This document shows positions 16,898 to 28,200 of a stretch of 64,000 nucleotides of DNA, one piece after another (within the stretch, counting starts at the first letter, position 1; every line of letters starts with the position of its first letter). Made by a program: the position numbers and the translations under genes. The stretch comes from Aquipseudomonas alcaligenes. GTDB taxonomy: Bacteria; Pseudomonadota; Gammaproteobacteria; Pseudomonadales; Pseudomonadaceae. The stretch spans positions 1 through 64,000 of the forward strand of contig NZ_FTNW01000001.1 in the NCBI RefSeq assembly GCF_900156545.1, given 5' to 3'. The notes under the pieces are model-generated. The model saw only the letters and a program-made list of their open reading frames with translations. It had not been told where the DNA came from and made no database searches.

Positions 16898-18252
16898 CGT
16901 TCGCGCATGGCCTCGGAACGGGCCTTGAGTACCGGCTTGAGCAGGTAGTCGAGCACGCTCTTCTCGCCGGTGACGATATCCACCGTGGCGACCATGCCCG
17001 GGATGATCAGCAGTGGATGTTCGTCACTGCCCAGGTGGCTTTTGTCTGTGCGCACCTGGATCAGATAGAAGCTGTTGCCTTCCTCGTCGGTGATGGTGTC
17101 GGCGCTGATCACCTCCAGCTTGGCCTTGAGCCCGCCGTAGATGGTGAAGTCGTAGGCGGTGAACTTGACCATGGCTTTCTGGCCGGGGTGCAGGAAGGCC
17201 ACGTCCTGTGGGCGGATGCGGGCCTCGATCAGCAGGTTGTCTTCCAGCGGGACCACCTCGACCATGGGGTCGCCGGGCTGGACCACGCCGCCGATGGTGT
17301 TGACCTTGAGCAGTTTGATCACGCCGTACACCGGCGAGCTGATCGTGGTACGGCTGACCCGGTCCTCGATGGCAACGCTGGTCGAGGTGATCTTGGTCAG
17401 CTCGGTGCGTACTTCGTTGAGCTCCTTCAATGCTTCCGTGCGGAAGATCAGGTTCGACTCGTTGAGCTTGCTTTCGATCTCCTGCATGGCCGACTCGGCC
17501 CTTGGGATGGCCAGATTGGTGGCCTCCAGCGAGCCGCGCATTTCTACCGCGCTGCGGCGCAGGCGCAGGATTTCCACCTCGGAGATGGCGCCGGAGCCCA
17601 CCAGCGGCTGCGACATGTTCAGTTCCTGCTGGATCAGCCCCAGGCTGGAGCGGTACTGCTGGGCCTTGGCACGGAACTCGGCGAGCTCCTGGGTTTTCTG
17701 CCGCAACTGCTCCTTGAGGGTGTTCTGCTCACTGTCGAGCCGCTGCTGGCGTGAGCGGTACAGAGCCATCTCGTCTTCGGCCAGCTGTGGTGCCTGCTTC
17801 ACCAGGTCATCCGGCAGGGCCAGGGGGCGGCCTTCGGCCTCGGCGCTCAGGCGTTCGACGCGGGCCAGCAGGGCTAGACGATCAGCCTCGGTCTCGCCCT
17901 TGTTGGAGATGAAGCGGGTCGCATCCAGGCGCAGCAGTACGTCGCCCTTGTTCACCACCTGGCCTTCGCGCACGAAGATCTCGGTGACGATACCGCCCTC
18001 CAGGTTCTGGATGACCTGTATCTTGCTGGAGGGAATCGCCTTGCCCTCGCCGGTGGTGACCTCCTCTAGCACGGCGAACTTGGCCCAGACCAACGCGGCA
18101 ATGAGGCAGGCGCTGACCGACCATACGGTGGCGCGGGCCAGCCAGGGCGAGTCTTCGAGGATGGCGCCGTCCACCTCGGGCATGAACTCGGTGTCCTGCT
18201 TCTCGCGCTTCAGGCTGCTGAAGTAGTCACGCAGGGATTGGGCTAGCTCCAT
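16894..18252 (-). CDS. lapC: Type I secretion periplasmic adaptor, HlyD/LapC family
   Basis: A 452-residue membrane fusion protein. A short cytoplasmic N-terminus is followed by one membrane helix (residues ~38-60). Next come a biotinyl-lipoyl half motif (NLEGGIVTEIFVREGQVVNKGD), a long coiled-coil hairpin (~130-300) and a C-terminal beta-barrel with SPVYGVIKLL and PGMVATVDIVTGEK. It links the inner-membrane ABC exporter to the TolC-type channel. It is the third gene of the lapE-lapB-lapC order on this strand, 12 bases after lapB. The adjacent giant adhesin is the obvious substrate. Confidence 0.92.
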   Translation of the reverse strand: MELAQSLRDYFSSLKREKQDTEFMPEVDGAILEDSPWLARATVWSVSACLIAALVWAKFAVLEEVTTGEGKAIPSSKIQVIQNLEGGIVTEIFVREGQVVNKGDVLLRLDATRFISNKGETEADRLALLARVERLSAEAEGRPLALPDDLVKQAPQLAEDEMALYRSRQQRLDSEQNTLKEQLRQKTQELAEFRAKAQQYRSSLGLIQQELNMSQPLVGSGAISEVEILRLRRSAVEMRGSLEATNLAIPRAESAMQEIESKLNESNLIFRTEALKELNEVRTELTKITSTSVAIEDRVSRTTISSPVYGVIKLLKVNTIGGVVQPGDPMVEVVPLEDNLLIEARIRPQDVAFLHPGQKAMVKFTAYDFTIYGGLKAKLEVISADTITDEEGNSFYLIQVRTDKSHLGSDEHPLLIIPGMVATVDIVTGEKSVLDYLLKPVLKARSEAMRER

Positions 18253-18264
18253 GAGGCACCTCCG

Positions 18265-20421
18265 CTACACGGCCGCCGGGCCGACACGCCCGCGCCGCAG
18301 GGCGTCGATCACCGCTTCCTTGGGGCCATCGGCGACCACATGGCCGTAGTCCAGCACGATCAGGCGGTCGACCAGGCTGAGCATCGAGGAGCGATGGGTG
18401 ATCAGCAGCAGGGTCTTGCCCTGGGACCAGCTCTGCAGGCGGTTGCGCAGGATGTCCTCGCTGGTGTTGTCCATGGCACTGGTGGGCTCGTCCAGCAGCA
18501 GGATGGGCGGGTCGAGCAGCAGTGCGCGAGCCAGCAGGACCGCCTGTCGCTGGCCGCCAGAGAGCAGCTGGCCGCGCTCGCCGACGGGGCGATCGAAGCC
18601 CTGCGGGTGTTGGCGGGCGAGGTCGGTCACGCCGGTCAGCTCGGCCACTTCCAGCATGCGCGAGTCGCTGACATAGCGCGCGCCGAGCGTGAGGTTGTCG
18701 CGCAGGCTGCCGGACAGCAGGGGCAGGTCGTGGGCGACGTAACCGATCTGGTGGCGCAGATCGGCAACGTCCAGTTGGCGCAGATCGAGGTTGTCGAGCA
18801 GGATCTGGCCCTCGCTCGGCGTGTAGAAGTTCATCAGCAGCCGCGCCAGGGTGCTCTTGCCCGAACCGCTGCGGCCGATGATCCCGACCCGCTCGCCAGC
18901 AGCCAGGCGCAGGTTGACCTTGTTCAGCGCCGGAGCGCTTTGGCCGGGGTAGCTGAAGCTGACCTGGCGAACATCCAGCGCGCCTTTCAGATGCGTGCGC
19001 TCCAGTGGCCGCTGATTGGCCTGGCGCTCCTGTGGCAATGCCATCAGAGCGTCGGTACTGGTCATGGTCAGTTGTGCCTGCTGGTAGCGGGTGATGAGCC
19101 CGGCGATCTGCCCCAGCGGCGCCAGCACCCGGCTGCCAAGCATGTAGCAGGCCACCAGGGCGCCAACGCTGAGATGACCGGCGATGATGATATAGACCCC
19201 CGAGACGATGGTGGCCATGCCGGCGAACTGCTGCAGGAACATGGTGCCGTTGGTGGCCAGGGCGGCGAGGAAGCGTGCATGGCTGTCCAGGCGGGTGAGG
19301 GCGCCGTGGGTCTTCTCCCAGCGATGCTGGCGTTCGCTTTCGGCGCTGCACGCCTTGAGCGTCTCCAGACCGCCGAGCGTCTCGATCAGCAGAGCCTGGC
19401 GCTCGGCGCCAAGCGCCAGGCTTTTCTGCACCGTATCGCGCAGGCGTGCCTGGATGATCAGGGCGAAGATGGCGGTGATCGGGAAGGCCAGCAGCGGAAT
19501 GATCACCAGCCAGCCGCCGAGCAGCCCGATGACCACGATCATCAGCAAGGAGAAGGGCAGGTCGATCAGGCTGGTCAGGGTCACTGCGGTGAGAAACTCG
19601 CGTAGCCCCTGGAAGTCGTGGATGCTCTGCGCGAAGCCGCCGATGGTGGCCGGGCGAGAGGACATCGCCATGCCGGTGATGCGCTCGAACAGGGTGGCCG
19701 ACAGCACCACGTCGGTCTTCTTGCCGGCAACATCCAGCAGGTAGGCGCGGAGCACGCGCAGCAGCAGCTCAAAGGCGGTGCCGATGAACAGCCCGATGGC
19801 CAGCACCCAGAGCGTGGCGGTGGCCTGGTTGGGCACCACCCGATCGTAGGTCTGCATCACGAAGAGCGGCACCATCAGGCCCAGCAGGTTGATCAGCAGG
19901 CTGGCCAGTACCGCATCGGTATACAGCCAGCGCGACAGCTTGAGGGTGTCGCGGAACCAGGCCTCGACCCTGGGCACCAGCGGCGTCCGGGCCTCTTCGA
20001 GTTCATGCTGCGGCTTGGCGAAGAAGGCCTGGCCGCTGTACTCGATGTCGAGGTGCTCGCGATTGACCCACTGTTCGCCGCCATCGGCCTCGCACGGCAG
20101 GATCAGCAGCTGGTTCTTCGGTCCGATCTTACGCAGCACGGCGCTGCGGCCGTCCTTGAGCAGGAGCAGCACGGGCAGGTTGAGCGGCGAGATGGCTTCC
20201 AGTGTGCGCCGCAGGACGCGACCTTGCAGGCCGGCCCTGGCTGCGGCGCGTGGCAACAGGTCTGCACTCAGTCGCTGCTCGGGCAGTGGCAACCCTGCCG
20301 TGAGGCTGGCGCGGCTGGCGGAGCAATCGTGCAGGTTGCAAAGAATGAGCAGTCCGTCCAGCAGCGGGTCGTCGTGACTCTGCCGCTGGTCGTCGGAAGG
20401 TCTCCGTTCCATGGTGGTCAA
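18265..20421 (-). CDS. lapB: Type I secretion ABC transporter permease/ATPase, LapB-like
   Basis: A 718-residue exporter. The N-terminal ~140 residues form a C39-peptidase-like domain in which the catalytic cysteine is absent, as in LapB-type transporters that do not cut their substrate. A six-helix membrane domain (~residues 165-450) follows. The ATPase has Walker A GRSGSGKSTLA (~520), signature LLSGGQRQAVLLARALL (~620) and Walker B ILLLDEPTSAMD (~645). The start is uncertain: TTG at 20421 has AGGAG at good spacing, while ATG at 20412 is nine bases downstream with no own ribosome site. DPLLDGLL near the N-terminus is also typical of LapB. Confidence 0.92.
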   Translation of the reverse strand: MTTMERRPSDDQRQSHDDPLLDGLLILCNLHDCSASRASLTAGLPLPEQRLSADLLPRAAARAGLQGRVLRRTLEAISPLNLPVLLLLKDGRSAVLRKIGPKNQLLILPCEADGGEQWVNREHLDIEYSGQAFFAKPQHELEEARTPLVPRVEAWFRDTLKLSRWLYTDAVLASLLINLLGLMVPLFVMQTYDRVVPNQATATLWVLAIGLFIGTAFELLLRVLRAYLLDVAGKKTDVVLSATLFERITGMAMSSRPATIGGFAQSIHDFQGLREFLTAVTLTSLIDLPFSLLMIVVIGLLGGWLVIIPLLAFPITAIFALIIQARLRDTVQKSLALGAERQALLIETLGGLETLKACSAESERQHRWEKTHGALTRLDSHARFLAALATNGTMFLQQFAGMATIVSGVYIIIAGHLSVGALVACYMLGSRVLAPLGQIAGLITRYQQAQLTMTSTDALMALPQERQANQRPLERTHLKGALDVRQVSFSYPGQSAPALNKVNLRLAAGERVGIIGRSGSGKSTLARLLMNFYTPSEGQILLDNLDLRQLDVADLRHQIGYVAHDLPLLSGSLRDNLTLGARYVSDSRMLEVAELTGVTDLARQHPQGFDRPVGERGQLLSGGQRQAVLLARALLLDPPILLLDEPTSAMDNTSEDILRNRLQSWSQGKTLLLITHRSSMLSLVDRLIVLDYGHVVADGPKEAVIDALRRGRVGPAAV

Positions 20422-20475
20422 GGGTCACTACTCCTGAGAGTTGCCCGGCCAGGCCGGGCAACGTCTTCGCCGGTA

Positions 20476-21831
20476 CTACCTCATTTCCGGCAGGCGAGCC
20501 TCGCTCTTCACTTCGGTGAGGGCTACAGCTTCGGCCGGTACTACGACGTTCTGTTTCCTCAACAGCTCGCCCATGGCGGAGATGACGCGATACATGGAGA
20601 ACTCTTCGGTGTAGCGCACTTCGGTGTAACGGCGGTTGGCGGTGAAGAGTTCGTTTTCGCTGTCCAGCAGGTCCAGCAGGGTGCGCTGGCCGAGGCTGAA
20701 CTGCTGTTGGTAGGCCTCACGCGAGCGTGCGGTGTAGTCGGCGTAGTCGCGCGCCTTGGGCGTCTGCATGCGCGCGTTTTCCATCGCGTTCCAGGCCAGC
20801 GCGAGGTTCTCGTTGAGGACTCGCAGGGCGTTGTTACGGATGTCCATGGACTGGTTGATCTTGTGCGCGGCGCCCTGCAGGCGGGCCTTGTCGCGCATGC
20901 CGTTGAACAGGTTGTAGTTCATCACCACGGCGGCGCGCCAGGTGTTGTAGTGGCCTTCATCGCCTTGCACGTTATCGTCGGCGCTGGTGGCCAGTTCGAG
21001 GTCGAAGCGCGGATAGAAGGGGGCCTTGGCCACTTCATACTGCTTCTCGGCGGCATACACATCCGCCTGGGCGGACTTCAGATAGGGGTTGTTGTCCATC
21101 ACCGTCTGCCGGGCCAGTTCGATGTTCTCGGGCACTTCGCCCTTGACCGATGCCGGCTGTTCCAGTTCGTCCGGCAGGCGCCCGGTGGCACTGAAGAAGT
21201 TGGCCTCGGCATCGGCCAGGTTGACCTCTTCGGTGTACAGGTTGTTGGCTGCCAGGGCCAGGCGGGCTTCGGACTGGTCGAGGTCGGCTGTGCTGCCAAC
21301 ACCGCGCTCGCTACGCAGCTTGATCTGGTCGTTGACGCGCTCGTGGGCCTGCAGGTTGTTCCTGGCCAGGGCCACCATTTCGCGCCGCTTGAGTACTTCC
21401 AGGTAAACCTCGACGGTGCGCAGCGCCAGGCTTTCGGCAGTTCCCTGAATGTAGTACGCGCGGGAGTTCACGGTGGCTTCCGTGCGGCCAACCTCGTTGG
21501 GAGTGTTGAATCCGTCAAACAGCATCTGCCGCAGCCGCAGTTCGGCGTTGCTGTAATTGAGGGTTTCCTTGTTGTGGTCGCCCAGTGCGCGGGTGCTTGG
21601 GCTGTCGGTCTGCTCGCGGCCATAGCCGGCAATCAGATCGACGGTGGGCAGGTAGCCACCTTTGGCCACTTTCACGTCCTCGTCCGCCGAAAGACGGTCG
21701 TTCACGCTGGCATGCAGTTCGGGGTGGTTGTCCACGGTGCTTTGGATGGCCTCGGACAGTGTCATTGCCTGCGCCTGGGAGCAGGTGACAGCTAGAACAA
21801 TGGCGCTGTAGAGCGGTTTGAGAACGCGCAT
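20476..21831 (-). CDS. lapE: TolC-family outer-membrane channel, LapE-like
   Basis: A 451-residue outer-membrane efflux protein with a signal peptide (cleaved after AQA, near residue 22), starting the mature chain with MTLSEAIQSTVDNHPEL. Two OEP repeats give the helical barrel (about 30-220 and 240-420). It provides the exit duct for the type I secretion system. First gene of the leftward operon, 54 bases before lapB. The LapDG-type adhesin strategy depends on such a channel because the adhesin's N-terminus stays lodged in it. Confidence 0.9.
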   Translation of the reverse strand: MRVLKPLYSAIVLAVTCSQAQAMTLSEAIQSTVDNHPELHASVNDRLSADEDVKVAKGGYLPTVDLIAGYGREQTDSPSTRALGDHNKETLNYSNAELRLRQMLFDGFNTPNEVGRTEATVNSRAYYIQGTAESLALRTVEVYLEVLKRREMVALARNNLQAHERVNDQIKLRSERGVGSTADLDQSEARLALAANNLYTEEVNLADAEANFFSATGRLPDELEQPASVKGEVPENIELARQTVMDNNPYLKSAQADVYAAEKQYEVAKAPFYPRFDLELATSADDNVQGDEGHYNTWRAAVVMNYNLFNGMRDKARLQGAAHKINQSMDIRNNALRVLNENLALAWNAMENARMQTPKARDYADYTARSREAYQQQFSLGQRTLLDLLDSENELFTANRRYTEVRYTEEFSMYRVISAMGELLRKQNVVVPAEAVALTEVKSEARLPEMR

Positions 21832-22290
21832 GAGGTTTTCTCCTTATTTATATGCTCGGTTCCTGTCGCCATTTTTTTGTCGATTTTTGCCTGATCAGGC
21901 GTTTCAGGCCTTTACCATCACAGCTAAGAACATCCTTCAGCGTAGCTAAGAAAAAATCGTCACAAGATTTATGAGAAAAAAGTCTTATGCACTCTGTGAG
22001 ATCGGGCACATTGTTTCCTCCGTAAGCCGCGAAAAACGGGGCTTCTAGGCGTTTTTGCAGATAAGACGGTCGGTCAATCGCAGTTTTGAGAATAAGGGGC
22101 GGGGATGTTTCTGATGGAGTAGGTCGGTGCAGTCGGGGCGACATTTTTCTGTCGTGTTACGAGTTTTGCGCATGTGCACCGTTCGTTTCACCAGTTCTTT
22201 CTTCGCACGAAATCCCGGATTCGAAAGGTGAGTTGACTCTTTTGAAACGTGTCGGCGGTGGTCGGCAGCTGTAGTGCGGAGGAAGGAATC
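21832..22290. promoter_or_regulatory. Divergent intergenic region between secretion operon and adhesin
   Basis: This 459-bp stretch is visibly AT-richer than its surroundings, with A/T tracts such as GAAAAAAGTC, and must carry the divergent promoters of the lapE operon and of the giant adhesin. The adhesin ATG is preceded by GGAGGAAGGAATC. I see no convincing -35/-10 pair, sigma-54 site or complete FleQ box; GTCAAT at 22074-22079 is only half of one. No gene is supported here. Confidence 0.6.
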
Positions 22291-25200
22291 ATGGCTACTT
22301 TGATTGGTGTCGTCAGTCAGGTTGTCGGCGAGGTCTTTGCGGTAGCTGGCGATGGAACGCGTCGACCGCTAGTCGAAGGCGATCGTGTCTATGCCGGTGA
22401 GCAACTGGTCACTGGTGCGGGAGGCGCGGTCGCGGTAACCCTCAGCAACGGCGAGGTCCTCACCCTCGGGCGTGACAGTAACCTGAGCCTCAACGAGCAG
22501 ATGCTGGCGGGGGCGGATGGGCAGCCTGTTCAGGATCAGGCCGAGGACCAACAGACTGCACCCACTGACGGTGATCTGACCGACGTCGAGCAACTGCAGG
22601 CGGCAATCGAGGCGGGTGTCGACCCTACTGTTGAAGGTGAAGCGACCGCCGCGGGCCCCGGAGCTGGAGGGGCTGGCGGCGCCGGTGGTGCCGGCGGCCT
22701 GGGGGGCGGGCACAGCTTCGTGCTGCTCAGTGAGGTGGGCGGCGCGCTGGACCCGATTATTGGTTTCCCCACCGAAGGCCTGAATACCGGGCCGGAATTC
22801 CCTGACCCGGAACCGATTGTCACCGACGACCCGGTAGCGGACTTCACTCCTGAAATCGAGGTCGAGTACGAAGACGCCAGCGGCGCCATCATCACCGGCC
22901 CGGCCGTGGTCGACGAGGAAGGCCTGACCGATGGGACCAACCCCGGCAGCAATGCCGAGCAGGCCTCCGGCGCTCTGATCATCAGCTCCCCCGATGGCGT
23001 GTCCGCCATCCAGATCCAGGACGTCAACGGCAACTGGATCGACGTTACCAGCGGTGGCGTGGTGCAGGGCCAGTACGGCGTTCTCGTGGTGAATGCCGCG
23101 GGTAACTGGACCTACACCCTGACCGACAACACCCTGAATCACGGCAATCCCAACGCCACAGGTGCTGCCGACCAGGTAGGCGAGAGCTTCGGCGTACGCA
23201 TGTTCGACCTGGACGGCGATGTTTCGCCGACCGTGCAGCTGAATGTGCTGGTGAACGATGACGGCCCCATCCTGACGGAGGGCGAGGGTGCTCAGGTATC
23301 TGCCGCCGTCGACGAAGACGAAACTTCCGATGGCATCACCGACGGAGACTTCGTCACCAATGTCGCCAGCGGCGCTCCCGGTGCGCTGGGGGCGCTGGTC
23401 AACTTTGGCGCCGATGGCATTGGCAGCTTCGGTTTGTCAGGCAGCCCGGTGGCGATTGCCAGCCTGGAGGCCCAGGGGCTGACCTCTGGCGGCACAGCGC
23501 TGAGCTACAGCGTGGCGGGTAACGTGCTCACCGCATCGGCGGGCGGCGAAACCATTTTCACCCTGCAGGTGGGCGGCGACGGCAGCTTCACCTTTACCCT
23601 GGTTGGGCAGCTGGATCACCCGACTCCGGATGGCAACGATGATGAGTTTCTTGAGTTGCCGATCGACTTCTCCGGTGTCCTGACTGCAGTCGACGGTGAT
23701 GGCGACTCGGTCGGCACCTTTAACGGCGGCAGCTTCGTTATCGATGTCGAGGATGATGTGCCGCAATGGGCGGGTAGTCGTGACGAAGGCGAATTTGCGC
23801 GGCAGGATTTCCCGCAAGTCACGGGCATCGTCCACGAGGATGCGCTTAGCAGTGGTGATGGTGCGCCCCATGATGGCAATCCGGAGGGTGGTCAGACTAC
23901 AACGGCCACCGGACTGGCGGGCTCGCTTTCAGCCTTGGTCAACTTCGGTGCCGATGGTCCTGGCGACTTTGGGTTGTCCACGGATGTCAGCTCCCTCGAC
24001 TTGCAAGGGCTCACCTCCAGCGGCGATCCGCTGACCTACGAGGTGGTTGGCAATGTACTGACTGCCAGCGCCGGCGGCGAAACCATCTTCACCCTGACCG
24101 TCAACGGCGACGGTAGTTGGGAGTTTGTACTGCAGGGTCCGATAGACCATCCGATTGCCGATGGCGGCTTTGACTCGGAAGACCTGCCCGGTCTGGGTAT
24201 CGATTTCTCGGGCATCCTCACTGCGACCGACGGTGATGGAGACCCATTGGTAGGCGGCTTCCCCTCCGGTAGCTTTACCGTCGACATCGAGGATGACGTG
24301 CCGGTGCTGGCGGGAGGCGAAGAGGGTAGCTCCGTCTCCGGTGTGGTTCATGAGGATGCGTTGAGCGTGGGCAGCGGTGCTCCCTACCAGGGGAACCCGG
24401 AGGGCAGTCAGACCACGACCGTGGGCAGTGCTACCACGGGTTCGCTCAGTGGCTTGGTCAGTTTCGGTGCCGATGGGCCCGGCGACTTCGGGCTGTCTAC
24501 TGATGTCAGCTCCCTGGAGGCCCAAGACCTCAAGTCCGGCGGTGATCCGCTGACCTACGAGGTGGTTGGCAATGTGCTGACGGCTACAGCTGGCGGCGAA
24601 ACCATCTTCACCCTTACGGTGAATACCGATGGCAGCTGGGAGTTCGTGCTCGAAGGCCCTCTGGATCATCCGGTTCCCGATGGCAGTTTTGACAGTGAAC
24701 TGCTGCCGGCATTGGGCGTCGACTTCTCCGGCGTGCTGACCGTTACGGATGGCGATGGCGACCCGCTGGCCGGTGGCTTCCCGGCCGGCAGTTTCACCGT
24801 CAACGTCGAGGACGATGTGCCGCGTCCGGATGGTGGCGAGAAGACGGTCATCCATCAGGAGGTTCAGGAAGACGCTCTGACCCTGCTCGACGGTGCCCCC
24901 TACGAGGGCAACGAGGAGGGTGGCCAGACCACCATTGCCGCCGGTGATCCGGGCGACCTGTTCGCGCTGATCGACTTCGGTGCCGACGGTCCCGGCAGCG
25001 TAGGGCTCTCCAGCGACACCAGTTCGCTCGATGCGCAGGACCTCAAGTCCGAGGGCACCGAGCTGACCTACAGCGTGGTCGGCAACGTGCTGACCGCGAC
25101 TGCCAACGGCAATACCATTTTCACCCTCACCGTGGACGCCAATGGCAGCTACGAGTTCGTGCTGAGCGGCCCGCTCGATCACCCGATCGCGGACAGCGCG

Positions 25201-28200
25201 CTGGATGGTGAGACGCTGGCCGGTCTGGGCATCGACTTCTCGCAGATGATCACTGCCACCGATGGTGACGGTGACCCGATGGCCGTGAATCTGCCGAACG
25301 GCAGCTTCGCCATTGATGTCGAGGATGACGTTCCGGTGGCCCGCGAGATCGGGCAGCGTCCATGGGTCATCAACCAGGTCGACGAGGATGAGTTGCCCGG
25401 CGGTATCACCGATGGCGACACCACCGGAACCGTGGCTACAGGCGCCGAGGGTGCGCTGTTTGCGGCCATCAACTTCGGGGCCGATGGCCCTGGCACGGTT
25501 GGCCTGACTGGCAGCCCAGCTGCGATCGGCGCTCTGCAGGCGCAAGGCCTGACCTCCGGAGGTGTGGCGCTGAGCTTCACCGTGGTCGGCAATCTGCTGA
25601 CTGCCACCGCTGGCGGCAATACCATCTTCACCCTGCAGGTGGAGGGTGACGGCAGTTACACCTTCACCCTGTCCGGTCCGCTGGATCATCCGGTGGCTGA
25701 CGGTACGCCGGCCGGCGACAGCGAGCTGTTGGCGTCGGGCATCGACTTCTCGTCGGTGATCACCGCCACCGACGGCGATGGCGACCCGCTGAGTGGGCTG
25801 AATCCGGGCAGCTTCGTGATTCGTGTGGAAGATGATATTCCGGTGGCTGTCGAGCTGAAGTACGACAGCGAGCAGAACCCCATCCCGGTGGTCACGGCCA
25901 ATGTCGACGAGGACGAACTGGCGGGTGGCATCGGTGATGGCGACGGTGACGGTACCTCGGTATCCGGTCCTATCGGCTCACTCAATGCGCTGGTCAACTT
26001 CGGCGCTGATGGTGCGGGTGACTTCGGCCTGAGTGGCGATCCGCTCGATATTGCGACCCTGGAGGCACAGGGCCTGACCTCGGATTCCATTGCGCTGAGT
26101 TATTCGGTGGTCGGCAATGTGCTGACTGCCACTGCCGGTGGCAATCCGGTCTTCACCCTCACGGTCAATCCCGACGGCAGCTACAGCTTCGAGCTGCAGG
26201 GGCCGCTGGACCATCCGCTGCCCGGCAGCACCGATGATGACCAGTTGCTCGGGCTGCCGATCGACTTCTCCGGTGTGCTGACCGCCACCGATGGTGACGG
26301 TGACCCGGTCGATGGTTTTGCCGATGGCAGCTTCGTGATCAATGTCGAGGACGATGTGCCGGAGGCCCAGGACGATCAGGCCACCGTACTGGCCGGCCAG
26401 ACCCAGGATGTCAATCTGGTGTTCGTGCTGGATTTCAGCGGCAGCATCAGCGGCAGCGAGCTGAATCAGATGCTGGATGCCGTGCGCACGGCTGGGCAAG
26501 AGCTGTTCAACACTGCGACCGGAGCTGTTCAGGTTCAACTGGTGGTGTTCTCGGAGAGTGCACTGTCGTTCGGGCCTTTTGACAGCGCTGCCGCTTTCAC
26601 AGCGCAGGTCAACGCCCTCAATCCGTCCGAGCCGGGAGGCGTGCGTCCCAATACCATCGGCAATGGCACCGATTTCACCGATGCCATTGAAGAGACCATG
26701 GATACGTTCACGCCGCTGCCGGGCTGGAACAACCAGGTGGTGTTCATCAGCGACGGCAACCCCAACCAGCAGACCGGCACCGGTGGTAATTCGCTGGCCG
26801 ACAGCACGGCGGCCGCCTGGAACACCTTCGTCGACAGCAATGGCGTCACCGTGACCACCATCGGCATCGGTAACGGCATTATCGATGAGCGTCTGGAGGA
26901 CGTGGACCTGGACGCCGGTCCGAACAACGACCCGCTGCGGGTGGATGACTTCGACGATCTGGTCGATACCCTTGTCGATCAGGTCATCGGTGGCCTGGTC
27001 AGCGGCAATGTCCTGCAGGGCAACGACAATGCCGTAGGCGGTGGCGATGACGATGCCTACGGCGCAGATGGCCCCGGCCGCATCCTGTCCATCGAGATTA
27101 ATGGTTTCACCTATACTTGGGACGGCGTGCTGGATGGCGATGAGCAACTGAGCAATGTGCTCACCGCCAACGGCGGCAAGCTGAGCTTCAATTTCAATAC
27201 CGGCGCCTGGAGCTACCAGGCCCCGGCCGCGCCTAATGGTGACAAGACGGAGACCTTCGATTACGTCATCGTCGACAACGACGGTGATCCGTCCGAGGCG
27301 ACCCTGACCATCCACGTCGAGGATCTGGCCCCGGTAGTGGGTTATGTCGACGAGGACAATCTGCCAACCGGCATTGACGATCTGGACTCGGTGAGTGACG
27401 TGGCCACCGGGAGTGTTGCCCCGCTGGTGGTGGGCCCCGACGCCGGAGCGCACTTCACGCTGTCGTCGGATACCAGTGGCATCACGGCTGCCACCTCCGG
27501 AGGTGTGGCGCTGGTCTACAGCGTACTGGGCAATACCCTTACCGCGACCGCTGGTCCTGCCGGCCCCGTGGTGTTCACCCTGCAGGTGATGGATAACGGC
27601 GATTACACCTTCAATCTGGAGAGGGCGCTGGATCATCCTGCCGATGGCAGCAATGACAACCAACTGCTGACGCTGGATTTCTCAAGCATCCTGCAGGCCA
27701 ACGACGGCAGTGCGCCGTTGACCCTGGCTGGCAACTTCCTGATCCATGTCGAAGACGACATTCCGCTCGTCGACGCGGTGCTCAGCGGCCAGCAGCCCGT
27801 AGCCCTCAACACCCAGGATGCCGAAACGATCGGGGGCAATTTCGATTCGGCCAGCAGCAACTTCAGCGGTGCCTTCTCGGCCAGCGCCAACCACGGTGCC
27901 GATGGTCCGGGTATGGTGACCTGGAGCTATTCCATGGTCCTGCTGGTTGCCGAAGGGACGCTCTCCGGCCTCAGCAGCGATGGTGCCGCCATCCGCCTGT
28001 ATCAGACGCCGGGTGGCACCATCATCGGCTCCACGGCCGCCAGCGAGGGAGCCATCAGCGGCAGCAATACCATTTTCACCCTGTCGGTCAACGGCTCGGG
28101 CGTCGTCACCCTGAACCAGTATCAGGAGATCGACCATGAGCTGCCGGGTGCCAATGGCAACTACGACAGTCAGGAGGCCCTGCTGGGCGCGAATCTGGTT

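Noticed and set aside
22070..22085. GTCAAT as a FleQ box in the adhesin promoter
   Set aside because: Only one half of the palindrome is present and its mirror half cannot be seen.
21848..22144. A 98-codon minus-strand frame between lapE and the adhesin
   Set aside because: It has no ribosome site or recognisable domain and lies in the AT-rich regulatory gap of divergent genes.
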